Positions 61,995-64,000 of a stretch of DNA of 64,000 bases are shown piece after piece. Source of the stretch: Henricia sp. BOLD:AAB3569 (taxonomy: Eukaryota > Echinodermata > Asteroidea > Spinulosida > Echinasteridae); assembly GCA_037783545.1 (NCBI GenBank), contig JBBELK010000992.1, forward strand, positions 1,116,001 to 1,180,000, read 5' to 3'. A program made the position numbers and the translations under genes. Below the pieces are notes generated by a model. It searched no databases. It was given only the letters and a program-made list of their open reading frames with translations, and had not been told where the DNA came from. Numbering within the stretch: the stretch's first letter is position 1; every line of letters begins with the position of its first letter.

Positions 61995-62365
61995 TAATTA
62001 TTATTATTATTATTATTTCTTTCTGGTATTCATACCAAGGATTCCTCAATAGTGCTCATTGCACTGTCACTCGCAAGCGTGAGGAAACCCATTAAGAATT
62101 AGAATTAGAAATGGCCAGAGACACCGGGGATGATCCCCCTTGCTCTTCACGAAAGAATGCTCTGGGATCTTTAGAGTGCGTTTCCATTACCTAACACACT
62201 GGACCAACGGCTTTACATCCCTTCCGAAGGATGGAGCAAGTGTGGTTGAGTGCCTTGCCCAAGGGCACAGGTACCGTAGCCGTGGGGAGGTTCGAACCTG
62301 CAACCCCAAGTTTTCACCTATGATTGCGAGTCAATGACCTAGACCGCTTGGCCACGGTACCCCAC
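61995..62365 (-). mobile_element. tRNA-derived SINE inserted in the LINE
   Basis: ATT repeat, TTTCTTTCTGGTATTCATACC, GGCCAGAGACACCGGGGATG, GGTTCGAACCTGCAACCCC (box B, reverse) and GACCGCTTGGCCACGGTACC (box A, reverse). Full-length copy of the family. Confidence 0.85.
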
Positions 62366-62394
62366 AACAACACGTCCTGGAACCATTTCCTTCA

Positions 62395-63130
62395 CATTTA
62401 CACTGATGGTTCCTTTAACCCCGCTCTAGACACAGTGGGTTGTGGAATTCATATACCACTTTAAAAAATTTATAAAGGTGTCCGACTTAATGATGGAATC
62501 TCATCTTTTTTAGCCGAACTGTTTGCCATTCTCTTAGCCCTTGAATGGGTGTCCGATGTCAAGCCCATGCGTACTTGCATCTTTAGTAATTGCTCAAGTG
62601 CTATTCAAGCCATATCAAAATCCCCTCCAGAAAATAAAATTGCTTGTGATATTCGTCATACTCTGATTAACATCACGCATCAATGTAACACTGTTTGCAT
62701 CGAGTGGATTCCTAGCCATTGTGGAATCGCAGGAAATGAAAAGGTAGACAGTGTTGCTAAGTGGACTACCCACAAACACAACATTGATCACTACCGGTAC
62801 ATCCCTTTCGCAGATACCGAAATCAAGCACCAACTAAAAAAAACAACTTCTTGACGAGTGCGAAAAATCTACCCCTAAACTCGATCCAAACAAACACTGT
62901 CAACTCAACCCTTCTTTTTCGTTTACAACATGGGCGAAAAAGCGCCCTCAAGAAGTTATTCTTCATAGCCTTCGCCTTGGCATTGGCAAAGGCCTCAAGA
63001 CATTTCTCCATTATTTAGGAAAACATCTGAATGGTATCTGCGAAACCTGTGGTGTGAGTGACGATGTTATACACTTTCTGCTTAGTTACAAAAAGTTTGA
63101 CAATCAAAGGCAATCTCTCCAACGTGCCTT
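62395..63130 (+). pseudogene. RNase H domain and C-terminal Cys motif of the LINE
   Basis: IYTDGSFN opens the RNase H fold. An in-frame stop follows soon after at 62461. Then come SSFLAELFAILLALEW (the conserved Glu), a degenerate CIFSNCSSAIQAI (the usual Asp is Asn) and WIPSHCGIAGNEKVDSVAK (His and final Asp conserved). The tail has LRLGIGKG, HLNGICETCGVSDDVIHFLL, a zinc-knuckle-like motif common in such LINEs. Stop codons and shifts show decay. Confidence 0.75.
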
Positions 63131-63300
63131 AAACCTAACGGACTTTCAGATGACATTGACTAAACTTCTTGGGCAGAAACAACATGTAGTTAGGAAGTCC
63201 TTAATTATGTCAAACTGTAATATTAAGATTTAAGTTTAGATTAATTCTTATTCAATCATGTATGGCCTCTGTGATCTTTATGATATATTGCGCATATGTA

Positions 63301-64000
63301 GGGGATTATGTGGAGTTAACGTTGGGCACAGTGCCGCCCCTCGTCACCCGGAGGAATACGGACCTGAAATGAGTACCAGGTGGGGCCCTTGCGCTCTCAC
63401 TTAGGAAACGGCCGGCCTTGCGGGACCCTTTGTGGCACTTGTGTGAAAAATTTCCGGCGTACCTCCCACCTCTAATCATATGCATTTTTCATTTGTTTCA
63501 TGAATATGTTTCATGATTTGTTACTTTCCACACGTTCCGTCGTTTCCGAGTCCATTTCAAGTGCATATTTTATTCTTTTGGATAGCACTTTGAACTATTG
63601 ACACTGACGGCATGCATCGCAGTAAACAGTTCATGGCACAAAGGGTATAACAACACGTGAAAATTCAAGTATGAATTTTCCAACTTTAATACAAACGATT
63701 GTTTAGATCGCAGACTGAGTGCTAATGTCAAATTCAACAAGATTACTTTCAGGGTTGGAGTGAATTGAGATAAATTAACGTGGCGTCCCCGTTACATCGG
63801 TAACCATCATTTTTTTCAAATAATTCAAAATTAATAAACTCCATCAAGACTGGAGACTCATAAAATTATCAGGCAAAGCAACCATATCGTGCAGCATCAT
63901 TATAGAGAACATGACTCTCTGCAGACTGGCGTAGTACTGTACAATGTAAATATATGCATTGTTTGTGTTGTTCTGTATACATGTACATGTATGCACATGT
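63301..64000. other. LINE 3' UTR remainder and unassigned sequence
   Basis: 63310-63480 (GTCACCCGGAGGAATACGG, GGCCGGCCTTGCGGGACC) probably belongs to the LINE 3' UTR. From about 63500 on I see only AT-rich DNA and a final ACATGTACATGTATG run. Confidence 0.4.

Larger units (their letters stand above)
60530..63300 (+). mobile_element. Broken RNase-H-type non-LTR retrotransposon
   Basis: Order on the plus strand: RT blocks (60545-60965), an RT remnant (61090-61180), thumb-like region (61545-61870), RNase H (62395-62830) and a Cys-rich C-terminus (62860-63130), then 3' UTR to about 63300 or beyond. It is interrupted by a MITE (61283-61550), a SINE (61995-62365) and an inverted 3'-end fragment (60975-61045). 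Confidence 0.75.

Overview
This is a window of animal genomic DNA: split genes with GT-AG introns, no operons, and a dense load of SINEs, LINE fragments and foldback/MITE-type DNA elements. The repeat flavour (many ACATGTACATG runs, tRNA-derived SINEs ending in AAAT-type tails, TTAA-flanked hairpin elements) and the gene content (discoidin plus fucolectin modules in a secreted protein) suggest a marine invertebrate deuterostome, most likely an echinoderm such as a sea star. That assignment is inference; no taxon marker gene is present.

The left 37 kb (about 324-36820, minus strand) is one large gene. I could assemble 22 coding exons whose splice sites and phases all agree: signal peptide (exon 1), two cysteine-rich modules (exons 2-3), two tiny linker exons (4-5), a canonical F5/8C discoidin domain (6-7), a fucolectin-type FTP domain (8-11), a second canonical F5/8C domain (12-14), one giant exon with 99 tandem copies of the heptad GDKP(E/G/K)PS (15), and four divergent discoidin-like domains, two exons each (15/16, 17/18, 19/20, 21/22). 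The predicted product is at least 1,983 residues, secreted, built of sugar/matrix-binding domains on both sides of a long charged proline-rich spacer. This looks like an extracellular adhesive or matrix lectin (inference). Two of the C-terminal domains come from a recent tandem duplication of about 3 kb inside the gene. A TATA-like box lies about 115 bp upstream of the ATG, with a 540-bp foldback element just beyond it.

From 36.8 to 51 kb I see no host gene. The stretch is a patchwork of palindromic elements, two near-identical TTAA-flanked elements, a GC-rich TIR element, and a 2.9-kb long-TIR element whose core is a 1.1-kb CCCAGCCCGAAGCC minisatellite. At 51.0-53.6 kb a TIR element with TAA flanks is split by a 5'-truncated LINE that still has a long open reverse-transcriptase frame. 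A short exon-like segment at about 53910-53934 (plus strand, ATG with good context, then GTAAGT) may be the first coding exon of a rightward gene whose remaining exons I cannot see. From 54 to 64 kb the window is intronic or intergenic repeat DNA ending in a broken RNase-H-type LINE (60.5-63.3 kb), itself interrupted by a MITE, a SINE and an inverted piece of its own 3' end.
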